Of a stretch of 64,000 nt of DNA, positions 50,844 through 59,022 are shown piece by piece. The DNA is from an uncultured Thermofilaceae archaeon (lineage in GTDB: Archaea; Thermoproteota; Thermoprotei; Thermofilales; Thermofilaceae), in the NCBI GenBank assembly GCA_938036345.1, contig CALHPJ010000011.1, positions 23,198 to 87,197 on the forward strand, in the 5' to 3' direction. The position numbers and the translations under genes are program-made. The notes beneath the pieces are model-generated. The model was not told where the DNA came from. It was given only the letters and a program-made list of their open reading frames with translations, and did no database searches. Positions within the stretch are counted from its first letter, which is position 1. Each line of letters starts with the position of its first letter.

Positions 50844-50987
50844 AGGCGGACACCAAAGGCGAGGAAACGGCGAAGGATCGCTACCAGCTGTCGGCGTTTT
50901 ACCGTTTCACCGCTAAACAAGACCCTGGCCAGGCCTCTTCAAATCCCCTTTAAAAAAATTGCGTTTAATTAAAATTTTTTAATACAA
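50844..50987 (-). promoter_or_regulatory. carB upstream region with AT-rich box and probable leader
   Basis: The best reverse-strand box A (TTTTTTTAAAGG, about 50948-50960) lies about 110 nt before the carB ATG, and no box fits at the leaderless distance. The carBA mRNA therefore probably has a leader of about 80 nt, unlike most genes here. Translation would use GGTG just before the ATG. No known riboswitch was recognised. Confidence 0.4.
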
Positions 50988-51812
50988 TCAATAGGTAAAC
51001 CTTTCCAAGAATTTCCTTGCTAAAACCAAGCCTTCCTCATACTTGAAGAACGGATCTTCATGCTCGATACTTATCGCGTAATTGTAACCGTTCTTCCTCA
51101 GCACTGAGAAGAACTTGCTCCAATCCAGTTGCCCGAAGCCCGGCAGCCTATGCGGGCACCAGCCTCCGGCTGTAATCCCCACTTCGCGGATGCGCTCCCA
51201 ATTCACTTCCGCGTCCTTAGCGTGGATGTGGTATATGCGCCGACCGAACTCATCTGCCGCCTTGATGGGGTCGATCATCTGGCAGATGAGGTGGCTGGGG
51301 TCAAACTCCAGCCCGAGGTTGGGCGATCTAAGCTCCTCGAAGACTGCGCGCCAGATGTCCGGCCTGTACATGATGTTGCCAGGGCAGTTCTCGATAGCAA
51401 TTTTCACTCCGTAGTCTTCGGCTTTCTTCAGTATCGGAGGCCAAACCTTCTTCGCCTCCTCTATGCTCTTATCAACGCCTTCAGGGTGGATACCGAGCCA
51501 GCCGGTGACCACGGTTTTCTCCAGCTTGTACGTAGCTTCAAGCAGCCTGATGAAATGCTCAGTATGCAGCTTCCGGATGGATGCGTCGGGGTGGATGGGG
51601 TTCCCATAAAAGCCCAAGGCGCTTATGTACACCCCTTTTCCCTCCTCGAGATCTAGAAGCAGGCGGGGGTTGTTGAGGATCTCGTCCAGCTCGATGAACC
51701 TGGAGTCGGGCGGTAAGGCCACACTTATCGATTGGAAACCGTGGGCGCGAGCCCACTCCATGGTCTTTTTCAAGTCTCCGAGCTGCCCGCTAGTTAAGAA
51801 GCCCAGCATCAT
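50988..51812 (-). CDS. Sugar phosphate isomerase/epimerase-like TIM-barrel protein
   Basis: The 274-residue protein belongs to the AP-endonuclease-2 TIM-barrel superfamily. Metal-site segments include KIAIENCPGN (Glu), LEFDPSHLICQ (Asp, His), RIYHIHAKDAEV (His) and YAISIEHEDPFF (Glu), with PIHPDASIRKLHTEHF typical of the sugar-isomerase subgroup. A reverse-strand box A (GCTTATAAGG, near 51841-51850) lies about 30 nt before the start. Of the two adjacent ATG codons (51812 and 51809), either may be used. It neighbours a RpiB-like gene on the other strand, consistent with sugar metabolism. Confidence 0.87.
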   Translation of the reverse strand: MMLGFLTSGQLGDLKKTMEWARAHGFQSISVALPPDSRFIELDEILNNPRLLLDLEEGKGVYISALGFYGNPIHPDASIRKLHTEHFIRLLEATYKLEKTVVTGWLGIHPEGVDKSIEEAKKVWPPILKKAEDYGVKIAIENCPGNIMYRPDIWRAVFEELRSPNLGLEFDPSHLICQMIDPIKAADEFGRRIYHIHAKDAEVNWERIREVGITAGGWCPHRLPGFGQLDWSKFFSVLRKNGYNYAISIEHEDPFFKYEEGLVLARKFLERFTY

Positions 51813-51902
51813 GCGTTTTCAGGGAGAAATGTCAAGGCTACCTTATAAGCCTGCGCGCGGCTAACCGCTAGCCTTTTCTCCTAAGCCAGCCTTACCTTTC
51901 TT

Positions 51903-52364
51903 GTGCCAACTAAGGTCTACGTTGGTTCTGATGAAGCTTACTACGTTGCCCGCTTCGTAGTCAACTATCTTCGATCAAAAGGCTTCGAGGTCGTTGAAAC
52001 CGGAGCTTTGAGGGAGGGCAAGCCCGTGCCGTGGCCAGACGTCGCCTTAGAGGTCGCCGAAACTGTAGCGAGCGGCGCAGCCGCCTTCGGGGTGCTAATA
52101 TGTTATACGGGTACAGGGGTTTCGATAGCAGCCAACAAGGTCAAGGGATGCCGGGCGGCGCTTTGCGTCGACGCGCAAACCGCTCGGGGGGCTAGGCTGT
52201 GGAATGATGCTAATATACTCGCGCTCAGCGCGAGGTTGACGAGCGAGGAGCTAGCCAAGGAGATAATTGACGCCTGGCTCTCGGTCAATGAACCGGATCC
52301 CAGCGAGGTCAGTAATATCAAGAAGATTGAGCTTTACGAGAAGGGATCCGACTCTGCAGCCTAA
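51903..52364 (+). CDS. RpiB/LacAB-family sugar phosphate isomerase
   Basis: The 153-residue protein matches ribose-5-phosphate isomerase B and related LacA/LacB isomerases: YVGSDEAYYVARFVVNYLRSKGFEVVETG (GSDxAG-like start), VLICYTGTGVSIAANKVKGCRAALC and WNDANILALSARLTS. The active-site Cys is kept, but the usual CGTGIGMS reads CYTGTGVS, so substrate preference may differ from ribose 5-phosphate. Most archaea use RpiA instead, so this is likelier to serve a less common pentose or hexose phosphate. It starts with GTG. Next gene surE begins 53 bp later. Confidence 0.85.
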   Translation: MPTKVYVGSDEAYYVARFVVNYLRSKGFEVVETGALREGKPVPWPDVALEVAETVASGAAAFGVLICYTGTGVSIAANKVKGCRAALCVDAQTARGARLWNDANILALSARLTSEELAKEIIDAWLSVNEPDPSEVSNIKKIELYEKGSDSAA

Positions 52365-52417
52365 ACCCTTTCCCTAGTCGCGTGGTATTTTTTAGCTCCA
52401 GCCGTTGGGGTAGTGGT

Positions 52418-53203
52418 GTGAGGATAGTAGTCACAAACGACGACGGGATCAGGTGTCCTGGGCTCTGGGTGCTCTACGAGGCAGTTGCACCGCTTGGAGA
52501 GGCAATAGTGGTAGCTCCGGTGGAGGCTAGATCGGCGAGCGGCGGCGTGCTCACACTGGAGGCACCGATACGGGTTTACGAAATGAAGATTCGTGGCGTT
52601 TCGGCGTACGGTATCACAGGCTCCCCTCGGGACGTCGTTCACGTCGCGAGGGAAGTTCTCGGCGGCTTAGATATGCTGGTAGCGGGTGTCAATGTTGGGG
52701 AGAACACAAGCATCCAAAACATTCTTGTCTCGGGCACGGTGGGCGCAGCCGCGGAAGCCGCGCTATTCGGCATACCTGCGGCCGCGTTTTCAGCCGACGT
52801 GGATGATCCCTTAGCTTTCCTCGATGAAAGGTACGCCGATTTTGTCACTAGAGTGATAAGGGCGGTTGCCACATATATGGCTTCGAGGAAGCTGCCGGCT
52901 GGGGTCGATCTGATTAACATAAACCTTCCCCGAGTATTCAGGGGTTCGGTAAAGGTGGTACCTCCCGCAAAGCTGAGGTACATTGAGCGGCTAGAGAGGC
53001 GAGTCGATCCGCGGGGGAGGCCGTACTTTTGGCTTTACGGCGAAGCCGCAGTACCCGAGCAAGGTACAGACTCCTACACACTTTTCGTGGAGGGGGGTGT
53101 ATCCTTGACGCCTTTGAGCCTAAGCTTGGGAGTCGGTGCAACTCACTTGCTTCGGGATCTCGTTGTAGAAGTAGAGAAGATGATTCACAACGCTAAGGTT
53201 TAA
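52418..53203 (+). CDS. surE: SurE-type 5'-nucleotidase
   Basis: SurE is a metal-dependent phosphatase of nucleoside 5'- and 3'-monophosphates. The 261-residue protein (from GTG 52418) starts MRIVVTNDDG with metal ligands D8 and D9, and shows VVAPVEARSASGG, GITGSPRDVVHVA and AGVNVGENTSIQNILVSGTVGAA, with the SGTVGAA block typical of SurE. A box A (TATTTTTTAG, 52386-52395) lies about 27 nt upstream, and the longer frame upstream overlaps it, so the GTG is the start. Length and motifs are normal. Confidence 0.93.
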   Translation: MRIVVTNDDGIRCPGLWVLYEAVAPLGEAIVVAPVEARSASGGVLTLEAPIRVYEMKIRGVSAYGITGSPRDVVHVAREVLGGLDMLVAGVNVGENTSIQNILVSGTVGAAAEAALFGIPAAAFSADVDDPLAFLDERYADFVTRVIRAVATYMASRKLPAGVDLININLPRVFRGSVKVVPPAKLRYIERLERRVDPRGRPYFWLYGEAAVPEQGTDSYTLFVEGGVSLTPLSLSLGVGATHLLRDLVVEVEKMIHNAKV

Positions 53204-53227
53204 ACCGGTGCCGACCCCTCCACGGCG

Positions 53228-54088
53228 ATGAACGCCCGCTACAGGGTCAAGAAACTCCTACTGACATCGGTAATCGGGAACGCAGCGGTGTGCAGTGTGA
53301 AAATTCTCGGGGGACTAATTTCCGGTAGCACGGCTTTGCTCGCCGACGGCAGCGACTCCCTACTCAACGTGGTGAGCAGTGTGGTAGCCTACAAGTCGCT
53401 CAGCGAAGCTGAGAAGCCTCCGGACGAGGAACACCCCTATGGCCACCTAAAATTCGAGGTTTACGGCTCCATGCTAATACTCGTCTTAATGGTCGCCACC
53501 TTCTCATTCGTGGGCTTCATTGCCGTCGACAGGCTTTTGCGCGGGCTTTCTGAGACCGTCGACCCAATCGGGATAGCATTTGCAGCTGCATCACTAACCA
53601 TTAATCTGGTGTTTTCCAGTTTACTGAGGCTGTGGGGGCGGGAAAGTTCGGTAGCTGTAACCGAGTCCCGCCACATGGCCCTGGATGTAGCAGAGGGAGC
53701 TGTTACGCTGGCGGGCGTGTCGCTGGGAGCCGCGCTTTCCTCCGTGTACGACGCGATTGCCACGTTTGTAATACTGCTTTTGGTGGCGTTTTTTGTTTCG
53801 GAAACCCTTCGCGGGCTTAGGAAGGAGGTAGTGGATACAAGCCCGCCGAGAAGCCTTATTCAAGATATCGAAGAGATTTTAAACAGTACACCGGGAGTCG
53901 CAGGTTTCCACGATCTGCGAGCCAGGGTATCTGCCGGGCGGGTTTATGCGGACGTTCACCTGGTAGTCGAGGGGGACGTTAGCGTAGAGAAAGCCCACGA
54001 AATCTGCGACACAATAGAGAGGAGGCTGAAAGACAGGTTCGACGGTAAAGTCGATATAGTCATCCATGTCGAGCCTATGCACAGCTAG
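53228..54088 (+). CDS. Cation diffusion facilitator (CDF) metal transporter
   Basis: The 286-residue protein has six N-terminal transmembrane helices and a C-terminal cytoplasmic ferredoxin-like domain (DLRARVSAGRVYADVHLVVEGDVSVEKAHEICDTIERRL). Metal-site residues are in LLADGSDSLLN (helix 2, Asp and Asp), HPYGHLKFE at the loop and ESRHMALDV (His and Asp, helix 5). CDFs export zinc, iron, manganese or cobalt in exchange for protons. It follows surE by 25 bp. Confidence 0.93.
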   Translation: MNARYRVKKLLLTSVIGNAAVCSVKILGGLISGSTALLADGSDSLLNVVSSVVAYKSLSEAEKPPDEEHPYGHLKFEVYGSMLILVLMVATFSFVGFIAVDRLLRGLSETVDPIGIAFAAASLTINLVFSSLLRLWGRESSVAVTESRHMALDVAEGAVTLAGVSLGAALSSVYDAIATFVILLLVAFFVSETLRGLRKEVVDTSPPRSLIQDIEEILNSTPGVAGFHDLRARVSAGRVYADVHLVVEGDVSVEKAHEICDTIERRLKDRFDGKVDIVIHVEPMHS

Positions 54089-54352
54089 CTTCTAAAAAAT
54101 CCTCGGAGCTTTGGTCACCGGTAGCTGCACACTCCTCGCCTTGAGCAAGCTCTTCGCCGTCATTTAGGTTAAGGAAGGAGTGCAGCTTGGCCGTGGTAGC
54201 CCTCAGCTTTGAGCGAACGAGCGCAAGCTGGAGCTGCTCAGCCTAAAGCACTCCCGGCAAAGGGTAAAGCAGCATCCCCTTGCCGCTGGAGCCTCTAAAT
54301 GGGCTTCGCGTCCCTGACGATATACTTAAAACGGCTTGGTACAGGTACGCGT
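54089..54352. other. Intergenic region, no gene supported
   Basis: A minus-strand frame of about 55 codons is open here but has no start codon, so it is probably chance. Near the right end, CTTAAAAC (54325-54332) is the box A of the next gene. Confidence 0.4.
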
Positions 54353-54634
54353 ATGAGTGCTCCTAAACTCCCCGAGGACGTGAAGAGATTTCTAGAGGAA
54401 GCCAGGAAGAGAGGGTACTCCGTGAGGAAGGTCGCTGTAGCCAAGGTTCCTTTCGAAAGGTACTACTATTTTGAGGATGGCGAGTACATAGGTGAAGTCG
54501 GGGAGGAAGTAGCTCTCGAAACCGACATAGTGATGTGCCACGACGACCTGTGCGTTTTATTCTCCAAGGATGAACCCGTGCTCGTTATGGAGAGGACAGG
54601 GCAAAAGGAAGTAAGAGAATTTAAGGAACTTTAG
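54353..54634 (+). CDS. Small acidic protein of unknown function
   Basis: The 93-residue protein is not recognised. It has a short helix (PEDVKRFLEEARKRGYSV) and then several strands (VAVAKVPFERYYYFEDGEYIGEVGEEVALETDIVMCHDDLCVLFSKDEPVLVMERTGQ), with two Cys five apart (MCHDDLC). The ATG at 54353 is about 25 nt after a box A, so the 18-codon upstream extension is not used. A metal- or nucleotide-binding role cannot be told. Confidence 0.6.
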   Translation: MSAPKLPEDVKRFLEEARKRGYSVRKVAVAKVPFERYYYFEDGEYIGEVGEEVALETDIVMCHDDLCVLFSKDEPVLVMERTGQKEVREFKEL

Positions 54635-54702
54635 TTTCCCTTTGTTACCTCTTCACTAAACCCAAACCAAAGTTAATATCCGAGCTAGGGCATGGCAACC
54701 AC

Positions 54703-56139
54703 GTGGGCTGGTTAAAGGATGAGTTGCTCGGCGTTTTCGACATAGGGAAAACCAATAAAAAGTTCATGTTGTTCACTAGGGATTTACGTCCCCTAGAGGC
54801 TGAGGCCACTAGAATAGGCGAGGTCGAAATTAGCGGTCTTCTATGCGATGACGTGGAATCGGTGGTGCGCTGGGCCAACTCCGCTCTCTCCAAGTGGGCT
54901 AGAAAGATGTCCGCCATAGCTATTTCAACTCACGGGGCTACTCTAGCCTTTGTCGGGGATGGGGGAGAGTTGCTATTACCCATAGTTTCGTACAACTTCG
55001 ACCCCGGCGAAGAGGTGAAAAAGGAGTTCTACGAAAGGTACGGATCGCCGGAGGAGCTTTACATGAAAACCGGCACGCCCCCGCTCGGCCAGCTGCTCAA
55101 CGCCGGCGTTCAAATCTTCTGGGTGTCTAGGAGGTTCCCGGAGACCTACAAGCGGGCAAGAGTGCTCTTCTACCCAGGGTATCTGACGAAGGTTTTATCC
55201 GGCCTCGACTCAGCAGAGTTCACGTCCTTGGGCTGCCACACGTACCTCCTCGAGCTACCCGGTATAAGGTGGAGCAACGTGGCTGAGGACCTCAGCCTTC
55301 CAGAGCACATGCCCGAACCGATGGACGTGTGGGAGGCGCTCGGCAAAGCCGAGGGAGTAGTCTTCACCCCGGGTATTCACGACTCCAACGCAGCGCTGCT
55401 TCCCTACATCCTAGCGTACAACGGCGACTTTATCCTGGCCTCGACGGGCACATGGTGCGTGCTAATGTATCCGGGGGCCAAATTTGCCCCCTCCCGCGAC
55501 GACCTCTACCGGGACGTGCTTTACTACGTTGACGCGCTGAGGAGGCCGGTTAAGGCTGCGCGGTTTAAGGGGGGTTATGAATTCGACCACTACGTTACCG
55601 TTATCAAAGAGCACTTCCGCGTAGACCCTCTAAGCTTCAGGCTCAACCGGGAGAAGGCGTCAGACCTGCTTAAGAAAAGTGGCATGTTCTTTGTCCCCAC
55701 GCTAACCCCGGGGACTGGGCAATTCCCCTTCTCGAAACCCCGCGTAGTCGGGCGGATGGAAGACGCAGAGAGCGCATACTACTACCTCAACCTTTCCCTC
55801 GCGGTTCAAACCTGGTACGGGCTGAACCTGCTGGCGGGCAGGGGGAGGCCGCCGGTGTTCGTCCAGGGCGGCTTTGCCAGGAACGACGTATACCTGGCCT
55901 ACCTGGCAACACTCTGGAGGGGGAAAGTTATCGCGGCCGAGTACCCTGAGGCCACAGGCTTGGGCGCTGCCATAACCGCCCTTTGCGCGCTGGAAGGCAG
56001 CACGGACCCCCGGAAGCTGAACCTAGATTTACCAATGATAAGCGGCGAAGTGGTGCGGCCACTTGAGGTGGAGGACCGGTATGTCCAGGAATACGTGGAG
56101 AGGTTCCTGGCCCTGTGCAGTTCTGAAGCGCCTAACTAA
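54703..56139 (+). CDS. FGGY-family carbohydrate kinase
   Basis: The 478-residue enzyme phosphorylates a sugar with ATP. It shows the FGGY/actin-like phosphate 1 motif GVFDIGKTNKKF, TPGIHDSNAALLPY with the catalytic Asp, the second phosphate motif LASTGTWCVL and the adenosine site FVQGGFARNDVYLAYLATL. The family includes fuculo-, rhamnulo-, ribulo- and xylulokinases; the IGKTNKK variant resembles fuculokinase/rhamnulokinase relatives. It starts with GTG about 27 nt after a TTAATATC box A. The sugar is unknown; a pentulose or deoxy-hexulose is plausible given the GH127 and RpiB-like genes nearby. Confidence 0.9.
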   Translation: MGWLKDELLGVFDIGKTNKKFMLFTRDLRPLEAEATRIGEVEISGLLCDDVESVVRWANSALSKWARKMSAIAISTHGATLAFVGDGGELLLPIVSYNFDPGEEVKKEFYERYGSPEELYMKTGTPPLGQLLNAGVQIFWVSRRFPETYKRARVLFYPGYLTKVLSGLDSAEFTSLGCHTYLLELPGIRWSNVAEDLSLPEHMPEPMDVWEALGKAEGVVFTPGIHDSNAALLPYILAYNGDFILASTGTWCVLMYPGAKFAPSRDDLYRDVLYYVDALRRPVKAARFKGGYEFDHYVTVIKEHFRVDPLSFRLNREKASDLLKKSGMFFVPTLTPGTGQFPFSKPRVVGRMEDAESAYYYLNLSLAVQTWYGLNLLAGRGRPPVFVQGGFARNDVYLAYLATLWRGKVIAAEYPEATGLGAAITALCALEGSTDPRKLNLDLPMISGEVVRPLEVEDRYVQEYVERFLALCSSEAPN

Positions 56140-56942
56140 ATCTCCTCGGCGAATTCGTTGCTGTGGAGGTGCAGAGGTGTCAGCACTTTAAACGCTTCAG
56201 CGTACCTGCAGTTTGCCAGCTTACCCATTATTCTCATGTAAGCCCTAAGCAGTTGCTCGAAAGCTGGCGAATCGCCCATCTGAGTTTTATGGGACTTAAC
56301 AGCCTCCAGCTTGACATCGACATAGTCGGTTACATCTACGAACGTGTTCGGCTTCCTAGTCCAGTAGAAAGCTATGTAGCGGGGGGCGTGCGGGCTTAAC
56401 CCCTCCTCCAAACCCCCCGGCAGGGAGTGGGGAAAGGGCGAAAAGAACGTGGCCTCCGCTGCTAGAAGACCGGTAGCGCGGTGATCTGGGTGGGCTTCGT
56501 AGGTCAACCAGGGGTCCGGCGTCATAATCATGTCAGGCTTATACTTCCTTATGAGCCGTATCAGCGCCCAGCGGAGCTCTAAGGTTGGCAGAAGCTCAGA
56601 GTCCCTGCAGTTTAGCCACACCAGCTCCTTCACCCCTAGAGCTCTGGCTGCCTCCTCCTGCTCCTTCCTCCTTAAGGCGGCCAGCTTCTCGGGCCACATT
56701 TGGGGGTCGGTCGTACCAAGCCTCCCGTCAGTTAACGTAACGTAGACAACTGTTACGCCTTTATTAGTCAGCTTGGCTATTGTGCCGCCGGCAGCAATGT
56801 CGGTATCATCCGGGTGGGGTTGAATGCACATCACTCTCTGGACAGAGTCGAACGCGCCTTTGACGTCGGAGGCGAAAAACCTTAAAGCGAAGTCCCACGC
56901 CTCGTCCGGCTTCAACCCCTCTATTATCTCTTCGATGCTCAT
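56136..56942 (-). CDS. PIG-L/LmbE-family deacetylase
   Basis: The roughly 268-residue protein has the family signatures: CIQPHPDDTDIAAGGTIAKL (PHPDD, two metal ligands and the catalytic Asp) near the start and TYEAHPDHRATG (HPDH) in the middle. PIG-L enzymes are zinc N-deacetylases of GlcNAc-containing lipids, mycothiol intermediates or free GlcNAc derivatives; archaeal members include chitobiose deacetylase-like enzymes. The ATG at 56942 lies 27 nt from a reverse-strand TTTTTGGG box, and a GTG three codons earlier is the alternative. It overlaps the FGGY stop by 4 bp, convergent. Confidence 0.88.
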   Translation of the reverse strand: MSIEEIIEGLKPDEAWDFALRFFASDVKGAFDSVQRVMCIQPHPDDTDIAAGGTIAKLTNKGVTVVYVTLTDGRLGTTDPQMWPEKLAALRRKEQEEAARALGVKELVWLNCRDSELLPTLELRWALIRLIRKYKPDMIMTPDPWLTYEAHPDHRATGLLAAEATFFSPFPHSLPGGLEEGLSPHAPRYIAFYWTRKPNTFVDVTDYVDVKLEAVKSHKTQMGDSPAFEQLLRAYMRIMGKLANCRYAEAFKVLTPLHLHSNEFAEEI

Positions 56943-57029
56943 ACGTAACACGTGCTTCGCTACCCAAAAACCTTTGCTCAGCGGAGCGCGGAGCCGTTAA
57001 GCTTAACCCGGCTGAACGTCAGCTATCGT

Positions 57030-57716
57030 GTGAAGGTTTGCGTCCTCTACTCGGGCGGAAAGGACTCTAACCTAGCTCTGCTTAGAGCGAGCAGGCAGTA
57101 CGAGATAGCCTGCTTGGTTACGCTGATCCCCTTTTCAGTGGAAAATTGGCTGTTTCATTACCCTAACGCCCACTTAACGAGTTTCCAAGCCGAAGCACTT
57201 GGCTTACCATTGGTTAAGCAGCCTTGCCCGGACGACAGGGAGGCCAGCCTCCTGGCACTGGAGAACGCGATTAGAGCCGCAGTAAAAGCCTACGGTGTAG
57301 AAGGAGTGGTGACCGGAGCTGTGAAGTCGGTGTACCAATTAAAGAGCTTTAAAGCCGTTTGCGAGCGCTTAGGTCTCGTATGCTTAAACCCTCTGTGGAT
57401 GGAGGACGAGGTATCGCTCCTTCGCGAGGTTGTAAGGAGCGGAATTGTGGCTATTTTCACAAGAGTTGCCGGTTACCCGCTAGGCAAGTCCCTGCTGGGG
57501 AAGCGGATTGATGAAAGGGCTGTCGAGCTCCTGGCTTCGCTAAAGTCGTACGTTAACCCCTCAGGCGAGGGCGGAGAGTACGAGACATTCGTCCTGGACA
57601 TGCCACTCTTCAGAAAGCGCATCCAACCACTAAGGTGGAGGATCGAGGGAGACGACTACGACGCCTCCCTGATCGTCGAGGAGGTTTCGCTCCTCGATAA
57701 AGCTACAGCTTCTTAA
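57030..57716 (+). CDS. dph6: Diphthine-ammonia ligase (Dph6)
   Basis: Dph6 performs the last amidation step of diphthamide on elongation factor 2. The 228-residue protein (from GTG 57030) starts [17 protein letters not shown], the PP-loop ATP pyrophosphatase motif SGGKDS, and ends with [19 protein letters not shown], the diagnostic EGGEYE block. GAVKSVYQ and NPLWMEDE in the centre complete the family pattern. A GTTAAGCTTAAC element lies about 27 nt upstream of the GTG. The 3' end overlaps the convergent tfb gene by 14 bp. Confidence 0.93.
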   Translation: MKVCVLYSGGKDSNLALLRASRQYEIACLVTLIPFSVENWLFHYPNAHLTSFQAEALGLPLVKQPCPDDREASLLALENAIRAAVKAYGVEGVVTGAVKSVYQLKSFKAVCERLGLVCLNPLWMEDEVSLLREVVRSGIVAIFTRVAGYPLGKSLLGKRIDERAVELLASLKSYVNPSGEGGEYETFVLDMPLFRKRIQPLRWRIEGDDYDASLIVEEVSLLDKATAS

Positions 57717-58674
57717 CCGGTATATCGATCTTCAGCTTCTTAGCGAGTTCCTTATACCTGTTCCTCACGGTAACCTCTGTGACCTGAGCAGCTCTAGCCA
57801 CCTCCTTTTGGGTTCTCACTTCACCTCTGCGTAGAGCTGCAATGTAGATGGCAGCAGCAGCTAAGCCGGCCGGGTCCTTCCCGGCGGTTATTCCGACCTG
57901 CTGGGCCTGTTTCAAGATTTCTATTGCATCTCTCACAGTAGCCGCGCTCAGCTTAAGCACGCTGCCTATCCTAGGGGCAAAGTCCACTGGGGTGGGGAGA
58001 GGCACTCTAAGCATGGTCTCCCTTAGCAGTAGCCTGTAGCACCTGGCAACGTCCTTCCTCCCGGACCTGGTATACCGTGCGATTTCGTCAAGTGTCCTAG
58101 GTACCTTCATCTCCCTGCAAGCGGCATATACAGCCGCGGCTACCACGGATTCGATCGATCTACCGCGGACCAAGCCGCTTTCTAGCGCCCGCCTGTAGAT
58201 ATCCCTGGCTCTATCAAGTACCCTTTTCGGAAGGCCTAGCTGAGCGCCTAACCTGTCTAGCTCCTGCTGAGCCTGCCCCAGGTTTCTCTCGAGGCTCGAC
58301 TGGGCGCGGGCTCTCATGTGCCATCGGCGCAACCTGAACATCTCGACCTTCTTCCTCAGGCCCAACTCACGACCCGCCGAGTCCTTGCTTCTCCAGTCAA
58401 TATCCGTCGCTAGCGCGTCAGGGGTGAACCTTGAGAGAGGAGCGCCGGTCCTGCTGCGTTTCTCCCTCTCTTCGCTGTCGAAGGCTCTCCACTCAGGGCC
58501 CTTGTCTATCTCCCTTTCACTTACAACGTAGCCGCAAACTGCGCAGATGATCTCTCCCCTAACTGGATCGTAAATGAGCCTGTCACTTCCGCAGTGGGGG
58601 CAGCGCCTTACCTCCTCTATAAGGTAAAGCTTTTTTATAAGCTCCTCACTAAAATTGTTACTGTTGGAACCCAT
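57703..58674 (-). CDS. tfb: Transcription initiation factor IIB (TFB)
   Basis: TFB bridges TBP-bound promoter DNA and RNA polymerase. The 323-residue protein (ATG 58674) has an N-terminal zinc ribbon with C25, C28, C44, C47 ([24 protein letters not shown]), a B-reader/linker with [13 protein letters not shown], and two cyclin-like repeats (about 125-215 and 225-320). The C-terminal repeat has a BRE-recognising HTH ([25 protein letters not shown]). A GTG three codons earlier is an alternative start. Tandem reverse-strand TATA sequences lie in 58690-58725. It is the only TFB copy in this window. Confidence 0.97.
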   Translation of the reverse strand: MGSNSNNFSEELIKKLYLIEEVRRCPHCGSDRLIYDPVRGEIICAVCGYVVSEREIDKGPEWRAFDSEEREKRSRTGAPLSRFTPDALATDIDWRSKDSAGRELGLRKKVEMFRLRRWHMRARAQSSLERNLGQAQQELDRLGAQLGLPKRVLDRARDIYRRALESGLVRGRSIESVVAAAVYAACREMKVPRTLDEIARYTRSGRKDVARCYRLLLRETMLRVPLPTPVDFAPRIGSVLKLSAATVRDAIEILKQAQQVGITAGKDPAGLAAAAIYIAALRRGEVRTQKEVARAAQVTEVTVRNRYKELAKKLKIDIPVKKL

Positions 58675-58689
58675 GGTTTCCACCCGAAA

Positions 58690-58725
58690 TCCTTTTAAAA
58701 GGGCTTTAATGACCCCTATTTAAAC
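58690..58725 (-). promoter_or_regulatory. Tandem TATA boxes of the TFB gene
   Basis: The reverse strand carries GTTTAAATAG and, nearer the gene, CTTTTAAAAGG. GGGTGG lies just before the ATG. The near box is about 21-25 nt from 58674. Confidence 0.5.
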
Positions 58726-58764
58726 TTTCCTATACTTATTTTCCGACGTGGACCGCATCCGAAT

Positions 58765-59022
58765 TTAAGATTTTTCAATCGCTGAGGCGATGCTTTCCAC
58801 TGCCCTTAAAACCCTCAGCACGTCGTCAATCAACGCTCTAGCTTTAGCTACCGGGTCACTACACCAGCAAGACACTTCGGCAGCGATTGTATTCGACTCG
58901 TAAGTTGTGGACACCCTTGAGCAGGGTCTCGTCTCATTATCAGGAAGTAAAGCGGCGGTTATAAACCCCCCCTCTCTGTCATTGACGCGGAGGCGGAGGA
59001 CGATACTGACTGAGGATATCAT
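58765..59022 (-). CDS. pcc1: KEOPS complex subunit Pcc1
   Basis: The 85-residue protein fits Pcc1, the small dimerising subunit of KEOPS, which makes the universal t6A37 base in tRNA with Kae1 and Bud32. It shows a strand (SVSIVLRLRV), the LLPDNETRP segment characteristic of Pcc1, then STTYESNTIAAEV and a C-terminal helix (DDVLRVLRAVESIASAI). It overlaps the stop of the upstream RecJ gene by 4 bp with GGAGGAAGG ahead of ATG, so the pair is coupled. Confidence 0.85.
   Translation of the reverse strand: MISSVSIVLRLRVNDREGGFITAALLPDNETRPCSRVSTTYESNTIAAEVSCWCSDPVAKARALIDDVLRVLRAVESIASAIEKS

Noticed and set aside
54089..54250. Minus-strand open frame of about 55 codons with protein-like composition
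   Set aside because: It has no start codon, follows a stop, and resembles no family; chance or a decayed remnant cannot be told apart.
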